Below, piece after piece: positions 8,261 through 19,434 of a stretch of DNA of 64,000 nucleotides. Numbering within the stretch: the first letter of the stretch is position 1; every line of letters begins with the position of its first letter. The translations under genes were made by a program, and so were the position numbers. Source of the stretch: Hyalangium gracile (GTDB lineage: Bacteria > Myxococcota > Myxococcia > Myxococcales > Myxococcaceae). The DNA lies in NCBI RefSeq assembly GCF_020103725.1, contig NZ_JAHXBG010000037.1, forward strand, positions 43,886 through 107,885, in the 5' to 3' direction. The notes beneath the pieces were generated by a model. It was not told the origin of the DNA. It worked only from the letters and a program-made list of their open reading frames with translations, and did not search any database.

Positions 8261-9742
8261 TTACGGCGCGGGACTCTGCGCGTTGGTCGAGGTGGGAGCG
8301 GCGTCCGTCAGGACGATCACCTCGGCGCGGCGGTTGAGCTGCCGCTCCTCCTCGGTGGCGGGCCTGGCGCTCAGCGGCCACTCCGCGCCGAAGCCGCGGA
8401 TGCGCACCTGCGTCGCGGGGATGCCCTGGTTGACCAGGTAGCGGCGCACGGCCTGGGCGCGCCGCAGCGACATGAACATGTCGGAGGTGTCGGTGCCCTC
8501 GGTGTCCGCGTGGCCCTCGATGATGACGGTGCCTCCCCGGTGCAGCTCCGACAGCTGGAGCACGGCCTGATCCAGCAGCGGCACGACGCCCGGCAGCTCC
8601 GCGCTGCCCTGGGAGAAGGCAATCACCCCTCGCAGGACGACCTTCTCCTGCGGCGTGGGCTGATAGGGCCGCAGCGGCTCCTTCTTGCCCTGCTGCTCGG
8701 CGTTCTCCAGGGGATCGCCCCGAGACAGGGAGTTGAGCTCCCAGGTGCTGACGGGGCGGACGCGCTCCTCCTCCTGCTGGCGCGTGGGGGTGGCCAGGGC
8801 GAGCTGGAGCTCGCGATCGGCGGTCGCGTCCATGAAGGAGAGCTTCGGCGGAGGCTCGCTGCGGAAGCTGACGCCGGCCAGCATGCGGAAGCGAGGCGCT
8901 CCGAGGGCGCCGCCCAGGCCAGGGCCTCCCATGAGGAAGGCGTCCAGCCCCGCGGGCAGGGGGAAGCGCACGCCTCCGAGCAGATCCATGGACACCTGGG
9001 GAGACAGCGTGGCGCGCAGGCCCAGCTCTCCGCGCAGCCCCTTGCCCGTGGTGGCCAGCGCGGCGCCCAGGCGGATCTCCGAGTTGGCGCCCTGCTTGGC
9101 CGCGCCCGCGGAGGTGGCCAGGAGGATGGAGGGGCGGAACAGCACGCCCGCCTCGAGCGAGGGTGCCACCCAGCCCAGGCTGGTGCCCACCGTCATGCGC
9201 GCGTGGAAGCGGGGACCATCATCTCCGGCCAGGGCCGAGCCGTTGCCGAAGGGCAGCCCCACGCCCAGATCCGCGGACAGATCCACCGGCTGGCGCTGGC
9301 GGCGGGACAGCAGGCCCAGCCGCGCCTGGAGCACGGGCGTGCCCAGTCCCTGGGCAGCCAGCTGGCCGAGGCCTACCAGCGCCGGATCATCTCCCTGCTG
9401 CCACAATACGAAGGGCAGCTGGGCGCTGACCTCGAGCCAGGGCAGGACGCCATAGCCGGCGGAGAGTAGCGCGGTGGCCCGGTTGCGCACCACCTGGAGG
9501 TCTCCCTCGCCGTCGTTCAGCACGAGGGGGAGCCGCTGGTAGTGCCCGAGCAGACTCACATTGAGGCCACCGGGGACCATCAGCTCCCCGTTGCCGACCA
9601 AGGTGGTACCACGCCCTACGTTGGTCTCCAGGCGCTCCAGGTCGAAGCCTGGCAACTGCTCGTCGGAGGACTGTGCCGCGGCCAGAGAACACACCAGCAG
9701 TGCTGCGGCCATTGCCCCCCTGGCGGATGAATGTAAGCTCAT
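8261..9742 (-). CDS. OmpA family outer-membrane protein
   Basis: A 493-residue secreted protein. It has a signal peptide (GAMAAALLVCSLAAAQ), a central region of about 300 residues with alternating beta-strand pattern and repeated GLG/GGV turns that looks like an outer-membrane barrel, and a C-terminal OmpA peptidoglycan-binding domain. The OmpA signature reads IEGHADTEGTDTSDMFMSLRRAQAVRRYL, then LNRRAEVIVL at the end. The domain binds meso-diaminopimelate and fixes the outer membrane to the wall. ATG 9742 is chosen because the signal peptide directly follows. An in-frame upstream ATG at 9784 would add 14 residues and overlap the divergent start. It is divergent from the giant repeat lipoprotein, 42 bases between start codons. 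Confidence 0.88.
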   Translation of the reverse strand: MSLHSSARGAMAAALLVCSLAAAQSSDEQLPGFDLERLETNVGRGTTLVGNGELMVPGGLNVSLLGHYQRLPLVLNDGEGDLQVVRNRATALLSAGYGVLPWLEVSAQLPFVLWQQGDDPALVGLGQLAAQGLGTPVLQARLGLLSRRQRQPVDLSADLGVGLPFGNGSALAGDDGPRFHARMTVGTSLGWVAPSLEAGVLFRPSILLATSAGAAKQGANSEIRLGAALATTGKGLRGELGLRATLSPQVSMDLLGGVRFPLPAGLDAFLMGGPGLGGALGAPRFRMLAGVSFRSEPPPKLSFMDATADRELQLALATPTRQQEEERVRPVSTWELNSLSRGDPLENAEQQGKKEPLRPYQPTPQEKVVLRGVIAFSQGSAELPGVVPLLDQAVLQLSELHRGGTVIIEGHADTEGTDTSDMFMSLRRAQAVRRYLVNQGIPATQVRIRGFGAEWPLSARPATEEERQLNRRAEVIVLTDAAPTSTNAQSPAP

Positions 9743-9747
9743 GAACA

Positions 9748-9761
9748 GGTAGAATCCTACC
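9748..9761. promoter_or_regulatory. Inverted repeat between two divergent surface-protein genes
   Basis: GGTAG (9748-9752) and CTACC (9757-9761) are exact complements around AATC, in the centre of the 42-base gap between the OmpA-family start and the giant lipoprotein start. The position suits a shared operator, but only five base pairs per arm support it. Confidence 0.25.
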
Positions 9762-9784
9762 GCTCTTTGCGTGGGGAGGGGCAA

Positions 9785-12700
9785 GTGCTCCGAGTGAAAC
9801 TCCTGGCCATACTGTGTGTCTCGGTGCTGCTTGCCTGCGGCTCCTCCGAGTCGGAAGGGCCGGGCTCACCGGGCTCATGGTTGCGTCAGCGGCTGGGGGG
9901 GCCGGCGCCCATGGCCCCCACGCTCTCGGTCGACCCTACGGCCCTGGGCTTCGATGAGCAGAAGCTCGGGACCGATAGCGCTACCCAGACGTTCACCGTG
10001 AGGAACTCGGGGAACGGGACGCTCACCATCAACAACGTGGTCATCGCGGGGGGGAGCGCTTCGTCGTACACGCTCGATACGAATGGCGTGGTCCCGTTCG
10101 ACCTGGGCGCGGGGATTTCGCGGAGCATGACCGTGAAGTTCAACCCTGCGGCGGAGTTCCTGAACGCAGCGCAGGTCAACGTCAACGGTACGAAGAAAGT
10201 CGATCTCACGGGCTACGGAGTGTTGTCCGCCGCCCACGTGAGCCCGTCCTCGCACACCTTCGGTGAAGCCGTCGTGGGGGGCCAGGGCGTTGCCCGGACC
10301 GTGACGGTGAAGAACGTGGGGAATGCCGCCGTCAAGGTCACCCCTGCTCGCGGGGGAACCCACCACAGCTCCTTCACGGTCTCTCCGAGCACGGAGCAGA
10401 CCATCGCAGTGGGGCAGACCGCCTCCTTCACGGTGACGTTCATTCCGCTGGCGGGTGGAGCGGCCACTGCGACGCTCAGCTTCACCACCGATGAGAACCC
10501 GGTCGCCACTCCCACCTCGGTGGCCCTGTCGGGAACGGGAGTGGCCCCCGCCATCACCGTGGATCCCGGGTTGTCCTTCGGAGATGTGCGGACGAACACC
10601 AGTGTGGGCGGGCTCCTCACGGTGACCAACAGCGGCACGGGGACGCTGGAGATCACCGACATTACCAAGAGCGGCTCGGGGGCCGCGGCCTACACCTTGG
10701 CGAGCACGACCCTGAGTGTGGCGGCTGGACAGAGCCAGACCGTGGCGGTGACGTTCGCTCCCACCACCACGGGCCAGAAGGACGCGACGCTGACGCTGAC
10801 CACCAATGTGGTGGGCAGCACCTCGGTCCCGGTCGCGCTGTCGGGCCGAGGCATCAACCCGACGATCCGGACACCGATCCCCACGCTGGCCTTCGGGGAT
10901 CTGGAGAAGAACACGACCACGACGCAGCAGCTGACGGTACACAACGACGGCGTCGGCACGCTGAACATCACCAACATCACCAAGGGTGGAGCCAACCCTG
11001 GGGCCTATAGCCTGTCGGCCACCACTCTGACGGTGGCGGAGGGGACGAGCGAGTCGGTGACGGTGACGTTCGCTCCCACCAGCGAGGGCCAGGCGGACGC
11101 GACGCTGACGCTGACCACCAATGATTCGGCCAACCCCTCGGTGGAGGTGACGGTGACGGGCCGCGGCGTGCACCCCACCATCGCGGTGGCCAGCCCGCTG
11201 GCGTTCGGGGATCGGCAGATCAACGCGACGGCGACGCTACCGCTGGTGGTGACCAACAATGGCACGGGCACGCTGAACATCACCGGTATCGCCAAGGGGG
11301 GAGCGGACGCGGCCCTGTTCAGCGTCGCGGAGAGCACGCTGAGCGTGCCGGAGGGGGGGAGCCAGAGCCTGACGGTGTCGTTCACTCCGACGGCTCAGAC
11401 AGGGGCCAGCGCCACGCTGACGCTGACGACCAACGCGGTGGGCAGCGAGAGCGTCAACGTGACGCTGACAGGCAACGGCGTCAACCCCTCGGTGACGGTG
11501 ACGAGCCCGCTGGCCTTCGGAGAGTGGCAGATCAATTCGAGCAAACAGCTGCCGCTGACGGTGACCAACAGCGGCACGGGCACGCTGGAAGTCACCAACA
11601 TCACCAAGGCCGGAGCAGGCCAGGCGGCCTACAGCCTGTCGGGCACGACGCTGAGCGTGCCGGCCGGCGAGAGCCGCTCGGTGACGGTGACGTTCGCGCC
11701 CACCAGTGTGGGGCAGGCGGACGCCACGCTGACGCTGGCCACCAACTCCGTGGCCAACCCCTCGGTGCCCGTGACGGTGACGGGCCGGGGAGTGCACCCG
11801 AGCATCACGGTGGCCAGCCCGCTGGCGTTCGGAGATCGGCAGATCAACGCGACGGCGACGCTGCCGCTGGTGGTGACCAACAATGGCACGGGCACGCTGA
11901 ACATCACCGGTATCGCCAAGGGGGGAGCGGACGCGGCCCTTCACCAACATCACCAAGGCCGGAGCAGGCCAGGCGGCCTACAGCCTGTCGGGCACGACGC
12001 TGAGCGTGCCGGCCGGCCAGAGCCGCTCGGTGACGGTGACGTTCGCGCCCACCAGTGTGGGGCAGGCGGACGCGACGCTGACGCTGCACACCAACTCCAT
12101 GGCCAGCCCCTTGGTGCCCGTGACGCTGACGGGGCGAGGCGTCAACCCGAGCATCACGGTGGCCAGCCCGCTGGCGTTCGGGGACGTGCAGAGGAACACG
12201 AGCGCTCCGCTGCCGCTGACGGTGACCAACAACGGCACCGGCACGCTGGAGATCACCAACATCACCAAGGCTGGCACGGGCCAGACGGCCTACAGCTTGT
12301 CGGGGACGACGCTGAGCGTGCCGGAGGGCCAGAGCCGCTCGGTGACGGTGACGTTCGCGCCCACCGCCCTGGGGCAGGCGGACGCGACGCTGACGCTGCA
12401 CACCAACGTGGTGGGCAGCGCGACGGTGCCTGTGACGCTGTCGGGCCGGGGCGTGCACCCCACCATCACGGTGGCCAGCCCGCTGGCGTTCGGGGATCGG
12501 CAGATCAACGCGACGGCGACGCTGCCATTGACGGTGACCAACAACGGCACCGGCACGCTGAACATCACCGGCATCGCCAAGGGCGGAACGGACTCGGCCT
12601 TGTTCGGCGTCGTGCAGAGCACGCTGAGCGTGCCGGAGGGGCAGAGCCGGGACCTGACGGTGACCTTCAGGCCCACGGATGAAGTGGCGGCCAGCGCCAC

Positions 12701-15700
12701 GCTGACGCTGACGACCAATGCGGTGGGCAGCGAGACCGTCAACGTGACGCTGACGGGCCGGGGCATCAACCCCACCATCATGGTGGCCAGCCCGCTGGCC
12801 TTCGGAGAGCGGCAGACGAACACGAACACACCGCTGCCGCTGACGGTGACCAACGGCGGCACGGGCACGCTGCAAGTCACCAGCATCACCAAGGGCGGAG
12901 CAGGCCAGGCGGCCTACACGCTGTCGGGCACGACGCTGAGCGTGCCGGCCGGCCAGAGCCGCTCGGTGACGGTGACGTTCAATCCCTCCAGTGTGGGCCA
13001 GGCGGATGCCACGCTGACACTGGCCACCAACTCCGTGGCCAATCCCTCCGTGGTCGTGGCGCTGACGGGGCGGGGCGTCAACCCCACCATCCAGGTGCTG
13101 AACGCGCTGGCCTTCGGCGATCAGCAGATCAACGACACCGCGACGCGGACGCTGACGGTGGCCAACACCGGCACTGGCACGCTGAACATCACCAACATCA
13201 CCAAGGGCGGAACGGGCTCCGCCTACTACGGCTTCACGCCGAGCACGCTGACGGTGCCCGAGGGCCAGAGCAGGGATCTGACCGTGACGTTCAACCCCAC
13301 GGCGCAGGGGCTGGCCAACGCGACGCTGACGCTGACCACCAATGATGTGACCCGGTCGACGGTCACCGTGAGCTTGTCGGGTCGCGGCATCAACCCGACC
13401 ATCACCGTGCCCTCCACGCTCTCCTTCGGAGATCAGCGCGTGGGTGCCCCGGCCACCCAGCGGACGCTGACGGTGACCAACAACGGCACGGGGACGCTGA
13501 ACGTCAGCAGCATCACCAAGAGTGGCCCGAACGCCGCGGACTACGGTGTCACGCCGACCACGCTGACGGTGCCCGAGGGCCAGAGCCGCGATCTGACGGT
13601 GACCTTCAACCCGGCCGTCGGAGGACAGTCCGATGCAACGCTGACGCTGATCAGCAACGACGTCTCCCGGGGGCAGGTCGACGTGGACCTGTCGGGCCGC
13701 GGGATCAACCCGAACATCTCCGTGGCGGCGACGCTGCCGTTTGGCGAACTGCAGGTGAACACCAACGCGCAGCAGACGCTGACGGTGACCAACACGGGCA
13801 CGGGCCTGCTGAGCATCAGCGCCATCTCCAAGGGTGGCTCGGGGGCCGCCTACTACACCTTCACTCCTGGCTCGCTGGATGTGCCGGAAGGGCAGAGCCG
13901 GACCGTGGTGGTGACGTTCAGCCCCACCGGCGTGGGCCAGGCGGATGCCACGCTGACGCTGACGACCAATGACGTGAACCGTCCCACGGCCACCGTGACG
14001 CTGACGGGCGCGGGCGTCAATCCCAGCATCACCGTGTCGGCGTCGCTGCTCTTCGGCGAAGTGCAGGTGAACACCAACAAGGCGGTGCCGCTGACGATCC
14101 GCAACAACGGCACGGGCACGCTGAACATCACCAACATCTCCAAGAGCGGGCCTGCCGCCGCTCTCTACAGCTTCACCCAGACCACCCTCAGCGTGCCCGG
14201 CGGGCAGGAGCGGGACCTGGTGGTGACTTTCAGCCCCACCAGTCAGGGGCCGGCCGAGGCCACGCTCACGCTGGCCACCACGGACGTGAACCGGCCCTCG
14301 GTCCCCGTGACGCTGTCGGGCATCGGCGTCAATCCGGTCATCCTGGTGCCTTCCACGCTGGCCTTCGGAGACGTGGCGGTGAACCCCACCATTGCTCCGA
14401 CGATGCCGCTGGAGATCAGCAACACCGGCTCGGGCACCCTGCGCATCACCAACATCACCAAGTCTGGCGCGGGGGCCGCCTTCTACACCTTCGACGCCAA
14501 CCCGATCGACGTCCCGGCCGGTCAGAGCAGATCCCTCACGGTGACGTTCAACCCCACCGTCGAGGGCCAGTCCAACGCCGTCCTCACGCTGACCACCAAC
14601 GACGTGGCCCGAGGGACGGTGACCGTGAGCCTCACCGGCTATGGCGGCAGGCCGAACATCGCGCTGTGCTCGCCCACGAACACGACTCCTCCCGTGTGCG
14701 AGCCCATCTCCGCGCTCGACTTCAAGGGAGTGCGGGTGAGCTCCGCCCGGCAGAAGACGATCACGATCAAGAACTCCGGCCGGGCCCCGCTCGTCATCTC
14801 CAGCGCACCGGTCGTGTCGCCCACGGGCGCCTTCTCCTATGTCGGGCCGAACGCCTTCACGGTGCCTCCCAACTCCGAGTTCAACATCGCGGTGTCCTTC
14901 GCGCCGACGCAGACCACCAGCTACAGCGCCTCGCTCACCATCACGTCGAACGCCGTCCCCGCCTCGACGACGGTGGGCCTGACAGGGTTCGGCGCCAACC
15001 CGGATCTGACCGTCAGCACCTCATCGATCTTCTTCGGTGACGTCCGGGTGGGCGACACGAGCAGCCCGCAGAACGTCAACATCACCGTGAACAACGCCAC
15101 CGGCCCCACGGATGTGACGCTGCAGAGCCTGCCGGTGGTGGGGCCCTTCGTCGTCGAGACGCCCACCACGCTGCCCACGACGATCCAGTCGGGCACCTCC
15201 TACACCTTCACCGTCAAGTTCAAGCCGACCGAGCCGTCCACGAACGGACCCGCGACGGGCTCCGTCACCATCAACACGGATCTCGCCCCGCGGCCGACGG
15301 TGACGCTCTCGGGCAACGGCACCGTGTCCAAGGTGGAGCTGTCCGTGGCCGCGCTCAACTTCGGCAACCAGCGCGTGACGTACAAGAGCGGCGCCCAGCC
15401 GGTGATCCTCTCCAACAAGGGGGCGGCGGCGCTGGCCATCACCCAGCTCATCTTCTCCAACCCCGCCTTCAGCCTGGAGGGCCTGACGCCTCCCTCGGAG
15501 GCCAGCCCGTTGACCATCGCCGCCGGCGCGCAGCGGGCCTTGTCCGTGGCCTTCACGCCGGGGACGGTGGGCCCGTCCTCCGGCAAGCTCTTCATCATCA
15601 GCAATGCCTTCGTGCCGGCACCCGCGCTGGAACTGTCGGGCACGGGCGTCGACGGACAGATGAGCGTGACGCCCAGCGTGGTCTCCTTCGAGCCCGCGGA

Positions 15701-17711
15701 TGTGGGCGGCACGGGCCTGCAGCAGAGCGTGGAGCTCGAGAACACGGGCGGCTATCCGCTCACGATCGAGGCGGTGGAGGACCCGACCGACCTCCAGTTC
15801 ACCGTCTCCGGCCTGCCCGACGGGCTGGTGCTCCAGCCGAAAGACACCTGGCCGTTCACCGTCACCTTCACGCCGACCCAGCGTGGCTACTTCCCGTCCT
15901 CCGCCGTCATCCGCAGCGATGCCGTCACCAACAAGCTCTTCAGCCTGGCGATGTCGGGCACGGGCGTGGCCGCGGCCGCGGAGCTGCAGCCCCAGGATCT
16001 GAACTTCGGCAGCTCCAACGTGGGGGTGCCCGTCACCCAGGACATCTCCGTGAAGAACATCGGCGAGAAGCCGCTGTCCGTCTCCAACATCGCCTTCGCG
16101 GATGCCACGGCCAACTCGGGCATGTCGCTGGACTTCACCCTGGACGCCACGGTGACGCTCCCCATCGTCGTCGATCCGGGCAAGAGCGCGCTCGTCCGGC
16201 TGAAGTTCACTCCGCGCGGCCCCAACCTGCGTGAGGCCAAGGCGCGCTTCTTCACGAACGCCGGCGTCGAGGAGGCTACCGTCGGTGGAACGGGCACCTC
16301 GCCGACCCTGCGGCTGGATCCGCTCGAGCTGCGGTTCTCCAACGTGCTGGTGGGCAACTCCTCGGCGCCTCAGACCATCACGATCACCAACAAGGGCACC
16401 GGCCCGCTCATGCTGACGGAGATCAAGAAGGGCGGCACGGACGCGAGCGCCTTCGACGTCACTCCGCCGGCGCTGCCCACCACGCTGCAGCCCAACGGCT
16501 TCACCACCGTGTCGGTGTCGCTCAAGCCGGACGAGGAGCGGCTGTTCTCCGCTCAGCTCCAGATCCTGTCGAACGACGCCACCGCCCCCACCGCGGCGGT
16601 GGTCCTGTCGGGCGCGGGCGTGGGGCAGCAGATCCAGCTCTCCGAGACGTTCCTGGAGTTCGGCAACCAGCTGCTCAACAAGCCGTCGACGCTGCGCACG
16701 GTGCGCATCACCAACAACGGCGACACGACGATCACCATGTCGGGCATCTCGGTGGAAGGGGAGGGGTCGACGCAGTTCACGCTCATCAAGCCCAACCTGC
16801 CCATCGACCTGAAGCCGCGCGAGAGCCAGACGGTCTCCGTGTCCTTCACGCCCCAGGCGGAGGTGGACGTGAACTGCAAGCTGAAGCTGGGCTTCAGCAC
16901 GCCTGTGCCGCGTGAGGTGTCGCTGCACGGCCGCGGTATTCCCTCCGTGCTCGAGAGCAAGCCCACCTCGCTGGACTTCGGCGCGGTCCGCGTCAACCGT
17001 CCGCACCCGGCCGGGCTCGAGATCATCAACCGCAGCAGCGACACGGTCGTGCTCGCCAACCCCGTGCTCACCAGGCGCAGCGGCGACGCGAGCTTCTTCC
17101 GGTACGAGCCGGATGCCGTGGCGGGCCGGGCCATCGCGCCGGGCGCCTCCCTCATCGTGGCGCTCAACTACCAGCCCACGGTGGAGGATCTGACGGAGGC
17201 CACCCTGTCCTTCGACACCGTCCCGGCCCAGCCTCGGCCACTGACCATCGAGCTCAAGGGCAAGGCGACGCAGCGCCTGCTCACGGTGGATCCGGGCAGC
17301 CTGGACTTCGGCCGGGTGGAGGTCAGCAACCCGGTGGCGCCCAAGGAGATCACGGTCGTCAACAAGTCCGCCCAGCCGCAGTGGGTGGTGGTGCAGCTGA
17401 AGCGGGGCGAGGGGACGAACTTCGTGGTCGACAAGACCGAGCTGGACGGCCGTCCCATCCCCGCGCAGGGCAGCGCCACGTTCCAGGTGCACTTCCAGCC
17501 CAAGGCGGCGGGTGAGGAGACCAACGATCTCCAGGTCTACCTGCAGAACGAGTCCGAGCCCGAGGCCGTGATCCCGGTGAAGGGCCATGGCCGCCAGCTC
17601 ACGGGCCAGGGCGGTGGCTGCTCCAGCTCCAACGTCGGGACAGGCGGCTCGGCGATGGTGGCGCTGCTCGCGCTGGTGCTGCTGGGAGCGCGGCGGCGGA
17701 GGCGCGAGTAG
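9785..17711 (+). CDS. Giant ASH/choice-of-anchor-D repeat lipoprotein with MYXO-CTERM tail (frame broken at 11940)
   Basis: A secreted protein of about 2640 residues built from roughly two dozen tandem units of about 104 residues, each of the choice-of-anchor-D/ASH immunoglobulin-like type (pattern LAFGD...LTVTNNGTGTLNITNI...LSVPEGQSR.LTVTFNPT). GTG 9785 is chosen because GGAGGGG lies five bases upstream and a lipoprotein signal follows (LLAILCVSVLLAC). The C-terminus has GGGCSSS, a hydrophobic helix and RRRRR, the MYXO-CTERM layout. Coding switches from frame 2 to frame 3 at 11940/11941. Restoring the 275 bases present between the equivalent points of the previous repeats makes one continuous frame of 2733 codons. 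Its stop is four bases before the next ATG, so it probably belongs to the T6SS transcription unit. A structural or adhesive surface role is likely. Confidence 0.85.
10546..14645 (+). repeat. Tandem coding repeats, period about 312 bases
   Basis: About thirteen consecutive units encode near-copies of the same beta-sandwich domain. Homogeneity is highest between about 11160 and 13080, where some stretches are identical or differ at one or two bases over more than 100 bases (11210-11316 against 11834-11940; 11592 onward against 11941 onward). Such identity points to recent duplication or gene conversion. It also makes this stretch prone to slippage and misassembly. Confidence 0.85.
11934..11947 (+). 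other. Out-of-frame repeat junction (deletion or assembly collapse)
   Basis: Left of 11940 the sequence matches the unit ending GGADAAL, whose earlier copy is at 11311-11316. From 11941 it matches the later part of a unit (TNITKAGAGQ), whose earlier copy begins at 11592. The missing segment corresponds to 11317-11591, 275 bases, which is 2 modulo 3 and exactly accounts for the observed frame change. There is no microhomology at the junction. Confidence 0.75.
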
Positions 17712-17715
17712 CCGG

Positions 17716-19395
17716 ATGCCGTTCGACATCAAGAGGATCCTCGACCAGCTCGAGTCCGGCACCCCGGCGGAGTCCGCGGTGCCGGCCTGGCAGCAGGAGA
17801 GCTGGCAGGATCCGGATGGGTTCGTCGCGGCGCTGGCCGTGGCCCACGTGGGCCGCGGGGCGCCGCTCAAGAGCCGCACCGCCCAGCACTACGACTTCTT
17901 CCACGATCTCGTCGTCCGCCACACCACGACGGATCGCGTGGCCCTGCGCAGCTATGACAGGCGGACGGGCTGGCAGACGCTGACCTACCGCCAGCTGCAC
18001 GAGCAGGCCGCGCGGAGGGCCACCGACTGGGCCCGGCAGGGCGTCAAGGCCGGCGCCAAGGTGTGCCTGCTCTACTCCGTGGGGAACGAGCTCCTCATCT
18101 CCCTGGCGGCGGCCCTGGGGCTGGGGGCCTGCATCAGCTTCCTGCCACCTCAAGGCCGGCGCTTCATCGCTCGGCGGCTGGCCACGCTCGGGCCGGAGCA
18201 CATCGCCGCCGAGCCGCACCAGGCGCTGATGCTGCAGGGCTTCGAGAAGCTGCTGCTGCAGAGCCGCGGCCAGGCCTCTCCGGCCTTCACCTCGCACACG
18301 TACAAGCCGGAGGAGCCGGTGGGCCTGCTGTTCTCGCCCCTGGTGGAGCCGGCGGGCACTCCGGCGCCGCTCTCGGCGGAGGATGCGTGGCGGGGGGCGC
18401 TGGTGGACGGCCTGCTCACCTTCGGCCTCGGGGCCGGCGAGCACCTGGCGGCCCCGGGCTACCACCCGCTGCAGCACATGCCGGCCTTCCTCTTCACCAC
18501 GCTGCTGCGCGGGGCCACCTACCTCCACCTCGAGCTGGCGGATCTCGAGACGAACCCGGCGCTGATCAACGAGCACCCGGTGCGCGCGCTCGGGGTGAGC
18601 CCGGCGGTGAGGGATCTGCTGCTGCGCACCCGCACCTCCCTGAAGAGCGTGGGCCACTGGTTCCGCAACCCCGAGGAGCCCATCGACTGGGTCGGCTGGC
18701 GGGCCTGGGTCAAGCAGTGCGGCGTGGCCGCGGTGCCGTCCGCCAACGTGCTGGTGGATCCGTCCGCCGGAGGCGCGGTGCTCGTCTCGCCACGGCGGGT
18801 GAGGGACATCCACACCGAGGCGCCTCCGGCTCCCGGCCGTCGCTGGACGCTGGGAGACATCAACATGAGCGGCCAGGAGTCGGCGGGAGATGTGGGCATG
18901 TTCGCCCTCCTGCCGGACAAGGAGCGGCCGCCTCCCTACGTCGTCCTCACGCGCTCCTTTGGCGTGTACCACTACGGTGGGCCCCGCACGGCGAGGAGGG
19001 AAGGGCGCGTCTACCCGTCCGCCGAGGTGGCGGAGTTCGTCCAGACACTGCCCTTCGTCCGAGGCGCCGTCGTGGTGCCGGCTCCCACGGGTGGGGTGGC
19101 GGGCCACTACCGCTACGTGCTGCTGATCTTCACCGGCGCCCAGCCTCAGCAGTCGGCGGTGTGGCTGCAGACGGTGCGGCGCGGCCTCGAGCTCGAGCTG
19201 GGCGCCGAGCACCTGCCGGATCGCACCGAGTTCATCCCGCTGTACCCTCGCAAGGTGAAGGGGCAGGTAGACGAGCCCTGGTGCCAGATGCAGTACCTGA
19301 CAGGTGCGCTGTTCCGGAAGAGCACGGATCCGCTCTTTCAGGCCCTCACGGCGCTGCGAGGCCACCTGCTGGAAAAGTCGGAGCCGCCTGTGTGA
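17716..19395 (+). CDS. Degenerate adenylate-forming (AMP-binding) enzyme homologue, T6SS-associated
   Basis: A 559-residue protein with the layout of the ANL superfamily (acyl-CoA synthetases, NRPS adenylation domains). The N-terminal core motif is clear (VKAGAKVCLLYSVGNELLISLAAALGLGACISF, about residues 113-145), and LLRGATYLHLE matches the next core segment. The C-terminal lobe carries YPRKVKGQVD, similar to the terminal Lys motif. The Ser/Thr/Gly-rich P-loop that should bind ATP phosphate is replaced by LLFSPLVEPAGTPAPLS, so catalysis is doubtful. ATG 17716 follows the giant lipoprotein stop by four bases, and a PAAR-like gene follows. A role as a scaffold or as a modifier of secreted proteins is only a guess. 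Confidence 0.65.
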   Translation: MPFDIKRILDQLESGTPAESAVPAWQQESWQDPDGFVAALAVAHVGRGAPLKSRTAQHYDFFHDLVVRHTTTDRVALRSYDRRTGWQTLTYRQLHEQAARRATDWARQGVKAGAKVCLLYSVGNELLISLAAALGLGACISFLPPQGRRFIARRLATLGPEHIAAEPHQALMLQGFEKLLLQSRGQASPAFTSHTYKPEEPVGLLFSPLVEPAGTPAPLSAEDAWRGALVDGLLTFGLGAGEHLAAPGYHPLQHMPAFLFTTLLRGATYLHLELADLETNPALINEHPVRALGVSPAVRDLLLRTRTSLKSVGHWFRNPEEPIDWVGWRAWVKQCGVAAVPSANVLVDPSAGGAVLVSPRRVRDIHTEAPPAPGRRWTLGDINMSGQESAGDVGMFALLPDKERPPPYVVLTRSFGVYHYGGPRTARREGRVYPSAEVAEFVQTLPFVRGAVVVPAPTGGVAGHYRYVLLIFTGAQPQQSAVWLQTVRRGLELELGAEHLPDRTEFIPLYPRKVKGQVDEPWCQMQYLTGALFRKSTDPLFQALTALRGHLLEKSEPPV

Positions 19396-19434
19396 GGATG
19401 CTGCTTCGCGCCAGCCCTCGCAAAGGAGTGCACC

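Noticed and set aside
10546..14645. Regular repeats considered as a CRISPR array
   Set aside because: The period is about 312 bases, units are coding and in frame, and there are no short repeats with unique spacers.
15021..17879. Minus-strand open frame of about 950 codons in the giant repeat gene
   Set aside because: It is antisense shadow of the ASH repeats; composition is dominated by Arg, Gly and His.
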